NCBI GenBank assembly: GCA_964636325.1
Contig: CAZWRV010000083.1
Location: 1-30,325 of the forward strand
Reading direction: 5' to 3'
Length of the DNA: 30,325 nucleotides
Source: CAZWRV01 sp964636325
GTDB lineage: Bacteria > Verrucomicrobiota > Lentisphaeria > Victivallales > GWF2-50-93
In this document: positions 17,346-25,478 of the stretch, piece after piece
How positions within the stretch are numbered: the first letter of the stretch is position 1
How the letters are laid out: each line of letters begins with the position of its first letter
Made by a program: the position numbers and the translations under genes
Notes under the pieces: model-generated
The model's database searches: none
What the model was told of the DNA's origin: nothing
Seen by the model: the letters and a program-made list of their open reading frames with translations, nothing else

Positions 17346-19208
17346 ATGCCTGATATTTTTTCCCGCGCCTTCAAACTTCTTCCCGCAAAAGAGATCATCG
17401 CAATTCTTAAGAAGGGATCCGCGCCGCTCGACAGATACCTGGGGGAGGAAATATACGTCAACACCGACAGGGGCTATCTCGGAGAGCAGAGGGCGCGGCT
17501 CCTGAAGACGATGGAGCTGCACCTGAAGAACTTCGGCAACGTTCCATCGCTTCTCCTGCGCGCGCCCGGCCGCCTGAACGCCTTCCTTGAATACCTCGAC
17601 ATGTGCGGCGGCGACCACATGTCCACGACGATAGACGGCGACATTCCGATGGCGCTCTCCTTCCGAGACGACAACAGGCTGGAGCTGTTCAACAGCAATC
17701 CGCTCTTTCCGCGGGCGAGCCTCTCGCTCCGCGACGAGCTTAGGCGCTTCAACACCGCCCCGTGGAAGGACCGCGCGCTTAAGGGCATGGCCGACAACTG
17801 GGACAACCGCACTCTGCTCTTCCCCTACCACGGCCGCAAGCAGGGCGACTGGGTCAACTACGTCCTGAGCCCTTATCTCAAGATGCTCTGGGAGAATCCG
17901 AAGCTGGACATCCGCGGCGCCGACATCACCTTCGGACCGGCGACCACGCCCTTCCGCGCAGGCGTAAGCTCCTCCTCGGCAATGGTGGTCCTCTCGTTCC
18001 TCGCGATGTATTTCCGCAACCGGGACATCCTTCCGAAGATGACCGAGAGCGACGTCTGCCGTTTCCTGGGCGAGGCCGAGTGGTATGTCGGCACGCATGG
18101 CGGCGCCAACGACCAGATGACCATCCTCTTCAACCGCGTCAACAGCGTCAGCTACAACCGCCATTCCCGCAAGGAGTTGGGCTCCACCCCCCTGCCCTTC
18201 ATCAAGGGCGTCCACGTCGTCCTCGCCAACTCACTGTGGGAAGTCAACAAGAGCACCGGCGGCAACCAGAGCTTCAACATGAGGAAGGGCTGGATAAGGC
18301 TCGGCGAGGAGCTAGCGGACATGCTCGTTGCGAAGGCCTCGTCCGTCGCTGGATCAGGCAAGGCCAGGAAAGGCTGGCTCGCATCGCTTGTCGAAGAACT
18401 CTTCAACACCCCACCAGAAAAGCCTTGCGGCACCCTGGAGAAGAATCCCCGGCTCTGGCTGAAGCTGAAGGAGAACTTCAAACGCTTCGGCAGTCTCCAC
18501 GAGGACATCATCGGCCTGCCTGAAGAGGTCATAGAGGAATTCATCTCCCTGCTCCCGGTCAAGGTCTTGCCGGCAGAGGCCGCAGAAATACTCGGCGCCG
18601 ACATCGCCACCGTCATACAGCGCTACACCGCCCCGAAGAGGAAGATCGGAGGCTACCACCTCAGGACCACCGCCCGCTTCTTCCACAAGCAGAACATAAT
18701 CGGCAGACGCCTCGAAAAAATCTTCCTGGATGCCGACACCAGGCTGAAGTCCGGAAAGCTCAGGGTCGACTCCAAGGAATACGACGCCTACCGCGTCGAG
18801 GTCGGCAGGATGGTGGACGAACTTCAGGACGCGCTCAGCTTCGATTTTCGCGTCTCAATCCCCCAGATAGACCTTCTTCTCAGCATCGCCAAGCGCGGCC
18901 CCGGCTACCTCGGCGGAAAGCTCACCGGCGCGGGCAAGGGCGGATGCGTCTCGCTGCTGGTCCGCGAGGAGCATTCCAAGGAGATGTGCCGCCACCTCGA
19001 CAAGGAATACTACGGCAGACCCGAAAACTTCGAATATTACCGCATGGTTCTCAAGGACGAAATCAGGTTCCTCGACCCGGGAAGCGTCGAGCACGACTCC
19101 GCAATCGAACGTCTCGGAAACCTGGAAAAGGCCCTCGCCAGCGTCAAGGATCAGCGCCGCGCCGTCACCTTCAGCCGAGGCGCATGCGCTATCGACATGA
19201 TCAGGTAA
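17346..19208 (+). CDS. Galactokinase-family GHMP kinase, oversized
   Basis: The 620-residue cytosolic product has the galactokinase motif set in order: the sugar-binding block APGRLNAFLEYLDMCGGDH (about 72-90), the ATP-binding loop GVSSSSAM (about 206), the catalytic-Asp block GTHGGANDQ (about 249-257), and GHMP motif 3 LTGAGKGG (about 524-531). The family phosphorylates C1 of galactose or related sugars using ATP. Two things differ from classic GalK (~390 residues). The GEHTDY signature is FLEYLDM, suggesting a different sugar. There is also an extra ~170-residue, mostly helical, segment between the Asp block and motif 3 (about 330-500). A strong AAGGAGAG sits 8 bases before the ATG. It lies next to, but convergent with, the carbohydrate cassette. 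Exact substrate unknown. Confidence 0.85.
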   Translation: MPDIFSRAFKLLPAKEIIAILKKGSAPLDRYLGEEIYVNTDRGYLGEQRARLLKTMELHLKNFGNVPSLLLRAPGRLNAFLEYLDMCGGDHMSTTIDGDIPMALSFRDDNRLELFNSNPLFPRASLSLRDELRRFNTAPWKDRALKGMADNWDNRTLLFPYHGRKQGDWVNYVLSPYLKMLWENPKLDIRGADITFGPATTPFRAGVSSSSAMVVLSFLAMYFRNRDILPKMTESDVCRFLGEAEWYVGTHGGANDQMTILFNRVNSVSYNRHSRKELGSTPLPFIKGVHVVLANSLWEVNKSTGGNQSFNMRKGWIRLGEELADMLVAKASSVAGSGKARKGWLASLVEELFNTPPEKPCGTLEKNPRLWLKLKENFKRFGSLHEDIIGLPEEVIEEFISLLPVKVLPAEAAEILGADIATVIQRYTAPKRKIGGYHLRTTARFFHKQNIIGRRLEKIFLDADTRLKSGKLRVDSKEYDAYRVEVGRMVDELQDALSFDFRVSIPQIDLLLSIAKRGPGYLGGKLTGAGKGGCVSLLVREEHSKEMCRHLDKEYYGRPENFEYYRMVLKDEIRFLDPGSVEHDSAIERLGNLEKALASVKDQRRAVTFSRGACAIDMIR

Positions 19209-19256
19209 ACAAAAGATATTATTCTACGGTACTGTGCGGCATAATCTCTTACCGTC

Positions 19257-21530
19257 TCACCTGACAATAAGCCAGTCTATAGTCGCACCCTGCGGGGCCG
19301 GGGTTTCGAAGAGGACGGTGAATCCCTTTTCGGCCTTGTCCTTGACCGCGTGCAGTGTGATCCAGGAACAGCTGGCCATGACCGCATACTTTCCGTCCGC
19401 CTCTGGCACTTCAAAAGAGATTTTGAGCTCCTTGCTGTCCGCGGCGACCGGGACATTGATGCCTCGCAGATTTTTCGCGGGGGTGGCGGTCTGCGAGATG
19501 CCTCTCTGCTGTACGCTGGTATGGTTGCTGAAGTCGAGGTTGCCGCCTTCGAAGACGAAATCCCTGTTTGCGGGTCGCGCCCAGAAACGGGATGTGCCGC
19601 CTTTGCTTATCCAGTATATGGACTTGACGTTGTCGTCCCACTGCTCGAGGCAGATTGCGGAATCTTTGACAGGCCCTCGGACATGGAATGCGTTGCCGGT
19701 TGCGGCATGGACCAGGATGCCGTCGCCGTAGCTGGGATTACCGTCCTTCTGGCCTTTCAAGACATCTTCCAGCTTTCCGCCGGGGCCGGCCAGGCTCAGG
19801 CCTGCGCCGACCATCACCTTGCCCCAGTTGCAGCTTTCGAAGGAGGCGCCGCTGAGACCCCGGCTTGGAAAGCCCTGATGGTGGCGGACGCGGAATCCGG
19901 TCGGCAGCCAGGGCACCGGACCCAGCGGCTGGGTTATCGGATCGTCGGGTTCGAAATCGAACTTGGATCCCATCTGTGGAAAAGGTGCAAGGACAATCTT
20001 CCGGGCGTCCCCTGCGGTTGCGACCCCCCAGTTCCCGTTGGCCGTGTTGCCGCAGACCCCCTGTCTCACGTCGCTTGTCCAAGCGCCGGGGGCGATAATG
20101 TATTTGAGCTCATGGGTGTTCTTTTCGGAAGTGGTGTCGTTGTCCTGGCGCAGAAGCATGATTCCGCCCCTGTCGGTTGTCCACCATCTGGTGTCCTCGA
20201 CGAAGAGGTTGGAAAGTCCGTCGTCCCTCTTTTCCAGGCCGCGGATGAGGAACCAGCGGTATGATCTCTGGCCTGGCGCGCCAGCATATCCGCTGGAAAA
20301 TGTTTCGTCCGCCTCGTAATACTCCGTCGGATCGTCGATTGCGATGAAACGTCCTATTATGGATTCGTCCCATCCCACGTCCTTGTTTCCGACGACAAGC
20401 GGAACATGCATCGGGACGTCCTTGGTGCGAAGATACGGATGGCCGGGGCCGATGACCATCACCTTGCCGGAGCTGATCCATTTCTTCTGGTTCATGTTGA
20501 TGATCGGGCGCGAGGTGCCGAGCTTTTCAGGGTTTGCCGCGCCGGACTTGAAGATCAAGGTCTGGGTCGCGGCATCCCAGCTCTCGACCTTTCCGGAGAA
20601 GACCGCGGGGTTCTGGACGATGTCCGCGGCATAGCATACCCCGCCCTCGTCGCCGGCTCCGGACATCACATTCCCCTGGTAGTTCAGGCTTGCGCTGTAG
20701 ACGAACGTGTCGCCCACTCCGTAGATGTCCTTGGATACCATCATCGACATCGACTGGTTGTCGCTGTGGGCGACGTCCTGGACGGTCATGCCGTTGACCA
20801 CGTTCTTGTTGTAGACGATCGCCCCCTCGGGATGATCCTCCGTCAGATCGGCGACGAAATACGGGCTGCCTCCGTCGATACCCAAAGACTTCACGACGAC
20901 CCATTCCCCTTTGCCGGAATAGCCCATCTTCTCGCCTGTTATGCGCAGGTTCTGCCCGGCGAAAAGTCCGCGCGATGTCATCACATGTACACGGACGTCC
21001 TTCCCTTTCGCGACCGGGCGTGAGGTTGTCGCCATGTATGAGCTGCTCCCGCCGAGAATGCGCGTCACGATGTCCTGTGTCGCATAGCAGCCCTGCCATG
21101 GAAGGTTGCCGTAGACGTCGCGTTCGATAATGCTGCAGCCGCCGCTCAAGGATGATGCGCTCGCACCGAGCGGAGGGACGTATTTCCGCTCGACGCCTCC
21201 GCGCATGTCGATGATCGTAACGGTCGGCTTGTTGTATGCCTCCTGCACAGGATTGCGCGGAAAGAACCCCTGTGGCGCATCAGGCGGGATCACGATGACG
21301 CCGCCGCCTTTCTCGATCAAAGCCTTCGTCGCCGCCGCAAGGGTTTCCTTCGCCTCCTTTATCGTCTTATATGGGCCGAACTCGGAAAGGAGATGCCTGT
21401 TCATCGCCATGTCGGCGGGGCTGGGCTGCGGGGTTTGAACCGGCCCGCCAGGAGCGGCCTCTTCCGCCGCAATCTGGACGGTTCCAGCCAGAAGCAACAG
21501 TGAAATAGTCATCGCAATTTTGTTTTTCAT
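19257..21530 (-). CDS. Exported pectate-lyase-superfamily-like protein (paralogue of 27419-29821)
   Basis: The 757-residue product has a signal peptide (MKNKIAMTISLLLLAGTVQIAAEE). It then has a segment typical of the entry to right-handed beta-helix proteins (ETLAAATKALIEKGGGVIVIP). Shared blocks with the protein of 27419-29821 include YMATTSRPVAKGKD, RGLFAGQNLRITG, VADLTEDHPEGAIVYNKNV, TSRPIINMNQKKWI, ELKYIIAPGAW and the last ~55 residues (VPEADGKYAVMASCSW to ATIDWLIVR). The C-terminal module resembles small beta-sandwich modules found at the ends of phage tail spikes and H-type-lectin-like proteins. It is the last gene of the operon, with AGGGAGG 6 bases before the ATG. Polysaccharide binding or lysis outside the cell is inferred; no catalytic residues can be assigned. 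Confidence 0.7.
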   Translation of the reverse strand: MKNKIAMTISLLLLAGTVQIAAEEAAPGGPVQTPQPSPADMAMNRHLLSEFGPYKTIKEAKETLAAATKALIEKGGGVIVIPPDAPQGFFPRNPVQEAYNKPTVTIIDMRGGVERKYVPPLGASASSLSGGCSIIERDVYGNLPWQGCYATQDIVTRILGGSSSYMATTSRPVAKGKDVRVHVMTSRGLFAGQNLRITGEKMGYSGKGEWVVVKSLGIDGGSPYFVADLTEDHPEGAIVYNKNVVNGMTVQDVAHSDNQSMSMMVSKDIYGVGDTFVYSASLNYQGNVMSGAGDEGGVCYAADIVQNPAVFSGKVESWDAATQTLIFKSGAANPEKLGTSRPIINMNQKKWISSGKVMVIGPGHPYLRTKDVPMHVPLVVGNKDVGWDESIIGRFIAIDDPTEYYEADETFSSGYAGAPGQRSYRWFLIRGLEKRDDGLSNLFVEDTRWWTTDRGGIMLLRQDNDTTSEKNTHELKYIIAPGAWTSDVRQGVCGNTANGNWGVATAGDARKIVLAPFPQMGSKFDFEPDDPITQPLGPVPWLPTGFRVRHHQGFPSRGLSGASFESCNWGKVMVGAGLSLAGPGGKLEDVLKGQKDGNPSYGDGILVHAATGNAFHVRGPVKDSAICLEQWDDNVKSIYWISKGGTSRFWARPANRDFVFEGGNLDFSNHTSVQQRGISQTATPAKNLRGINVPVAADSKELKISFEVPEADGKYAVMASCSWITLHAVKDKAEKGFTVLFETPAPQGATIDWLIVR

Positions 21531-21565
21531 AACCGACCTCCCTTCCTAAAAATTACAGCAAATTC

Positions 21566-21649
21566 ATGCGACATCCGACTCGAGACATGTGACTCCAGAC
21601 AATCGGAATCCGTAATCTGGCATCCGGCTTCTGAAACCTGACATCCGAC
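21566..21649. repeat. Degenerate heptanucleotide array, 12 units, consensus GTCGGAT on the minus strand
   Basis: Reading the plus strand from 21566, twelve 7-base words follow without indel: ATGCGAC, ATCCGAC, TCGAGAC, ATGTGAC, TCCAGAC and so on to ATCCGAC. The minus-strand consensus GTCGGAT contains the same CGGAT core as the array at 5647-5751. It fills most of the 147-base gap between two genes of the operon, ending 28 bases downstream of the 21678 stop, and stays clear of the Shine-Dalgarno site of the next gene. No promoter or gene is visible in it. Confidence 0.8.
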
Positions 21650-21677
21650 ACCAATTCACCTTGGCTCGTATGCTGGA

Positions 21678-23678
21678 TTATTGCTCTCCTCCGGCGAGAT
21701 ATCCGAGTATCTCGGCGAGCAGGGGTTCCCATCCGGGCGAATCCCAGAATGCGGTCTGGCCGGCCGGAGCTTCGCCGAGGGCAGTGCCCATGATGGCCAT
21801 GGCCCTGCCTTCGCCCGCCGCGCCGGAAACGGCGAACGGCTGATCGCCGGCCGTAAGCCATACTACAGTTCCATCTTTGGGTTTCAGATTATGCCGCCAA
21901 TAGGCACAGCCAAGATTTTCCGCGGCGAGAGGCTTTCTGGGCTTCAAGCGGCTGTCGGCCTTGACTTCCACAGGCTTCAGCTGACGTTCCGGCTTGATCT
22001 CCTGCAGGTCGAATCCCTTGCCGACCTGCACCGGAAGAAGCGGTTCAAGCGGCGACTCTGCCCATCCACCCGGCCCGTAGGCGTAGTAGCCGCCCAGCAT
22101 CAGCAGGCCGCCGCCCTGCCTGACGAAATCCGTCAGCCATTGTAGCTGGTCGGGCGCAAGGGGGTCCTTGGCGAAATCGGCGATGACTACGACATCATAA
22201 GAATAGAGTTCCGTCAACGTGCCCGGGAAATAGGACACCCTGTGTCCGATCCAGTATTTCCAGATGTATCCGCCGCGGCGGACCGCGTCGGCACCCCATC
22301 GTTTCTTCACCACTTCCTCCACTCTCCAGGCATAGGCGGTGGGTCCGGCCAGGAAGAGGACGCGCATATCCTTGCGGAAGGGGCGTTCCGCCTGCCAGAA
22401 AAGAGTCCGGTAGCTTGTCAGGGCGGCGCTGAGCAGGTGTTCTGCGCCGACATAATCTTTTCCGGAAGAGAGCTCCTTCTGACGGGCCGCCAGCAGTTCA
22501 AGCTGCTGCCGCAACGCCTTCATGCGTTCCTCGTTCTTCGGACCTGCCTTGCCGGCCAGTTCGTCAACCCGTCTGCGCTCCGCCGCCAAATCCAAGTTCT
22601 GCATGGGGGTGGGCAGCCAGCTTCCCTTCCGCATGCGTTCCAAGACTTTCGGAGCTTCGGCGAGCATCTTTTCCCTGGCCTTAACAACCGCCTGCGACTC
22701 CCCGAAATCCCATATTGCGAAATGCGCGGCATCCAGGCCGAGATCCAGGTCGAATTCGGTCTCGACCTGATAATCGGTGACGTTAAGCCTTATCCGTTCG
22801 GGGTTTACATTGTCTAAAGTCTCCTTCCATTCGTCCGGGACAAACATCAGGGCGCATGGGCCGCTGAAGTTCGCGCCCTGCCGGCTTTTCTCGTTTACGA
22901 TGTCATGGTAGAGGAGCCACCAGTCGGAGGACGGATCCAGCAGCTGGTTCTGGCCCTGCGGGATTCTCCCCTCGGGAGTAGTCACGCACCTGCTGAGGCC
23001 GAGGCCCTTCAGTCGGTCCGGCTCGCCCACCCGGTATCCCTGCGGATAGCAGCAGAAGCCTATCTTGAGAGTCCTCAGGGCGTCCTTCGCCTTCCAGCGC
23101 AGCTCCATCAGCAGATGATCCGCGCCCAAATCCGCGATGAAGCGGGTGCGGACAGCAACCAGCGGATGTTCCCAGTTGAAGTCAATAATTCCCCGTTCGC
23201 CGGTCTCGACGATTTCGACTTCCACTTTGGGTGCCTGGGTGTGGATGGAACGGTTGTTGGCGGCGATTCCGAAGAATGCGCTGTGATACCAGTTGGAGTA
23301 GGAAGGGCTCGGCATTCCTACAGAAGCTTCGAGAGTCGTCCACTCCCCCTTCTCGTCCTTCTTCTGATGGACGCTCAGGGAAAGGGCATATATCAGAGGG
23401 CTGCCCGTATTGATGCGGAAGAGCCGGTTCATGTAGCGCTCGGCCTGGGAGCGTTCGTCGTATTGACAGCCGTCGTCGGTTATTGTCACCTGCGAAGATG
23501 CGCCGGCGGCCTGGACGCTCTCATCGCCCCTCTGCGCGTCCACCACTGCCTGGCCGACGCCCCATTGCGATTGAGCGTCCTTTGCGACGGCCTTCCCCTG
23601 CTCATCCGCGGCAGACAGAGAAATTGCGGCCGCGGCAATTGCAGAAAACATGAGATGTCTTGAGAACAGCGGAGTCAT
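21678..23678 (-). CDS. Exported protein with C-terminal glutamine-amidotransferase-like domain
   Basis: The product is 666 residues from the preferred ATG at 23678. It opens with a signal peptide (MTPLFSRHLMFSAIAAAAISLSAADE). An upstream in-frame ATG at 23717 would overlap the preceding gene and is rejected, because AAGGTG lies just before 23678 and just after that gene's stop. Residues about 40-330 are a beta-rich region of unknown fold, followed by a coiled-coil stretch (about 355-405). Residues about 420-600 are a class-I GATase-like module: MRVLFLAGPTAY, YDVVVIADF, then LMLGGYYAYGPGGW at about 525-540 and PLLPVQV. This is the DUF1355/'putative glutamine amidotransferase' pattern, and the elbow has no nucleophilic cysteine, so it is probably not an active amidotransferase. 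The protein at 25479-27377 carries the same module. Fourth gene of the operon. Confidence 0.75.
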   Translation of the reverse strand: MTPLFSRHLMFSAIAAAAISLSAADEQGKAVAKDAQSQWGVGQAVVDAQRGDESVQAAGASSQVTITDDGCQYDERSQAERYMNRLFRINTGSPLIYALSLSVHQKKDEKGEWTTLEASVGMPSPSYSNWYHSAFFGIAANNRSIHTQAPKVEVEIVETGERGIIDFNWEHPLVAVRTRFIADLGADHLLMELRWKAKDALRTLKIGFCCYPQGYRVGEPDRLKGLGLSRCVTTPEGRIPQGQNQLLDPSSDWWLLYHDIVNEKSRQGANFSGPCALMFVPDEWKETLDNVNPERIRLNVTDYQVETEFDLDLGLDAAHFAIWDFGESQAVVKAREKMLAEAPKVLERMRKGSWLPTPMQNLDLAAERRRVDELAGKAGPKNEERMKALRQQLELLAARQKELSSGKDYVGAEHLLSAALTSYRTLFWQAERPFRKDMRVLFLAGPTAYAWRVEEVVKKRWGADAVRRGGYIWKYWIGHRVSYFPGTLTELYSYDVVVIADFAKDPLAPDQLQWLTDFVRQGGGLLMLGGYYAYGPGGWAESPLEPLLPVQVGKGFDLQEIKPERQLKPVEVKADSRLKPRKPLAAENLGCAYWRHNLKPKDGTVVWLTAGDQPFAVSGAAGEGRAMAIMGTALGEAPAGQTAFWDSPGWEPLLAEILGYLAGGEQ

Positions 23679-23686
23679 GTCGCACC

Positions 23687-25453
23687 TTATTTGTATTCGC
23701 CGACGACCACCGTCCAAAGCTTGACTTCAGGAAGAATCAGCGAGCCGTCATCCGAGGGCTTGACGTCAATTGCGTCTTCCGCACCGTCCGGAGACATCGC
23801 GGCAATCCGTCCAAGCTTCTTGCCTTCAGGCACGACAAACGACACTTGTATATTTTCCGCCGGCGCCGGCGGCTTGTCCCCCCAGCCTGCGTCGTCGGTT
23901 TCCGGCATGTTGAGGAGGTGGACGACGACCCTTTGGCGGCCGTCCGGCAGATCCCTTTTTTGGACAAAGTCCTGCCACCATACCTGTTCAGGCGCTACGA
24001 CTTTCACGGCCTGGTCGCCGGGCCTCACGTAGCGCAGCTTGTTGTCCCACATGAACTCCGACCAGCGGAACTCGAAGCGGCGGTAGTTCGGATAATGCGG
24101 CCCGCCGCCCCATGTGTCCGTCTGCACTCCGGACGCCGAGGCCACTGCTTCGAGATACCGGTTGCTCCCCATCCAGCCGGCGTGCGGGAATCCGCCGAGT
24201 TCGCGGACGGCGCCGCCTTCCTGCTGCAGATAGAAGGCTGCCTTCTTCCAGGAGTGGTACGGGCTCGACGGCTGGCCGGCGCTGTTGAAATGCTCGTATA
24301 GACTGTATGCGCCGGGGAGCATGGCCTCCTCCTCAGCCTTGCTGTTATACATCTGAGGATAGCCGCCAGCCACGTTGTTCCAGCCGAAGAGGAAATTCGG
24401 GAAACGCCCGGTCAGTTTCTGCCGGACTTTCCTGAGGAATTCCGCGTTGGCGGCGCCGGGATCCGGAAGCTTCTGCAGCGTTCCGGTGCAGTCATAGCCT
24501 TCGACGACGCCCGGATTTCCGTCGCTGCGAAACCCGTCCCATCCGAACATCTCGGCCGAGCGGATCATCTCCTGTATCCAGTAGTCGCCGACCTCGGGCT
24601 TGTTGATCAGAAAGGCGCCGATGCCGATTCCGCCAACGGTGTCGCTCTTCTGCTCCTCGGGCTTGTCCCTCCATTCAGAGAGCGCGTCGATGTCGAACCA
24701 GGCGCTCAAGGGACGGCCGTCCTTGCCGTAGGTGAGCCATTCCGGATGGCGCCGCACGAAGTCGAAGCCCACGGGCCCGTATGAAATGCTCTGGATGTAT
24801 GTCACCACCGCCATTCCGTTCTTGTGCGCCTGCTGTATGAGATACTGCCAGTCCTCCTTGCCCTCCCTGTAGCCGCCCTGGCCGGAAATCCACTGGTCCG
24901 CCGACGGCGTCATGCAGTCGAAGACCGACGGCTGCCAAGAATATCCTTCGATCGTGGTGATGTATGCGCGGCGGTATTTGGGGATCATGGAATCGTCGAT
25001 CTGCCTGTTCTTCTTCGCGCCGCGGATCTGGAAGCATGTGATGTAATGGCCTACCTCCCATGGGTTGCTGCCGACGGTGAAATATTCACTTCCCTTCGCC
25101 AGCGCTTCACCGCCCGATCCCTTGACGAGCGCCACAACCTCATGCCCCCATTTCCTATCCTTGGGGACAGGATAGGAGAATTCCAGCGCCGCCTTCCCGT
25201 TCGCCGGAAGCTTCACGGACAGCGCCGGAATTTCCTCCCGATCCGCCAGGCCGTGCTTGACCTCAAGGACGACCGAGACATCAAGCGCTTCGGCGGCATT
25301 GCTGGCCAGGTCGACAGAGATCTTCGCGTCCTCTCCAGGCTTATATACTATCTTCTCGGGCCATACGCGTGCGACCGAAACTTTCTCTGCGGCGCCTGCC
25401 GCCACAGAGGACACGAACAGCAGGATGACCATTCGGAGCTTTGCAGATTTCAT
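23687..25453 (-). CDS. Exported TIM-barrel glycoside-hydrolase-like protein
   Basis: The product is 588 residues from ATG 25453, supported by AAGGAAGGAG 7 bases upstream and a signal peptide (MKSAKLRMVILLFVSSVAAGAAE). Starting at 25579 would add 42 residues lacking such features. Residues about 24-120 form an Ig-like domain (VSVARVWPEKIVYKPGEDAKI). Residues about 125-470 look like a (beta/alpha)8 barrel, with NGMAVVTYIQ, a FGWDGFRSDG strand at about 300-310 whose Asp is a candidate nucleophile, and FLFGWNNVAGGYPQ. The C-terminal beta domain has VVVHLLNMPETDD followed by a P-rich NIQVSFVVPEG segment, reminiscent of GH66 dextranases and related families. The family call is tentative; substrate is unknown. 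Third gene of the operon, 25 bases after the previous stop and 8 bases before the next start. Confidence 0.68.
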   Translation of the reverse strand: MKSAKLRMVILLFVSSVAAGAAEKVSVARVWPEKIVYKPGEDAKISVDLASNAAEALDVSVVLEVKHGLADREEIPALSVKLPANGKAALEFSYPVPKDRKWGHEVVALVKGSGGEALAKGSEYFTVGSNPWEVGHYITCFQIRGAKKNRQIDDSMIPKYRRAYITTIEGYSWQPSVFDCMTPSADQWISGQGGYREGKEDWQYLIQQAHKNGMAVVTYIQSISYGPVGFDFVRRHPEWLTYGKDGRPLSAWFDIDALSEWRDKPEEQKSDTVGGIGIGAFLINKPEVGDYWIQEMIRSAEMFGWDGFRSDGNPGVVEGYDCTGTLQKLPDPGAANAEFLRKVRQKLTGRFPNFLFGWNNVAGGYPQMYNSKAEEEAMLPGAYSLYEHFNSAGQPSSPYHSWKKAAFYLQQEGGAVRELGGFPHAGWMGSNRYLEAVASASGVQTDTWGGGPHYPNYRRFEFRWSEFMWDNKLRYVRPGDQAVKVVAPEQVWWQDFVQKRDLPDGRQRVVVHLLNMPETDDAGWGDKPPAPAENIQVSFVVPEGKKLGRIAAMSPDGAEDAIDVKPSDDGSLILPEVKLWTVVVGEYK

Positions 25454-25478
25454 GACGGACTCCTTCCTTTGCTTATAT

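Noticed and set aside
23679..23717. Start at 23717 for the GATase-like gene
   Set aside because: It would overlap the previous gene by 31 bases and would add a basic, arginine-rich stretch before the signal peptide; 23678 has its own AAGGTG.
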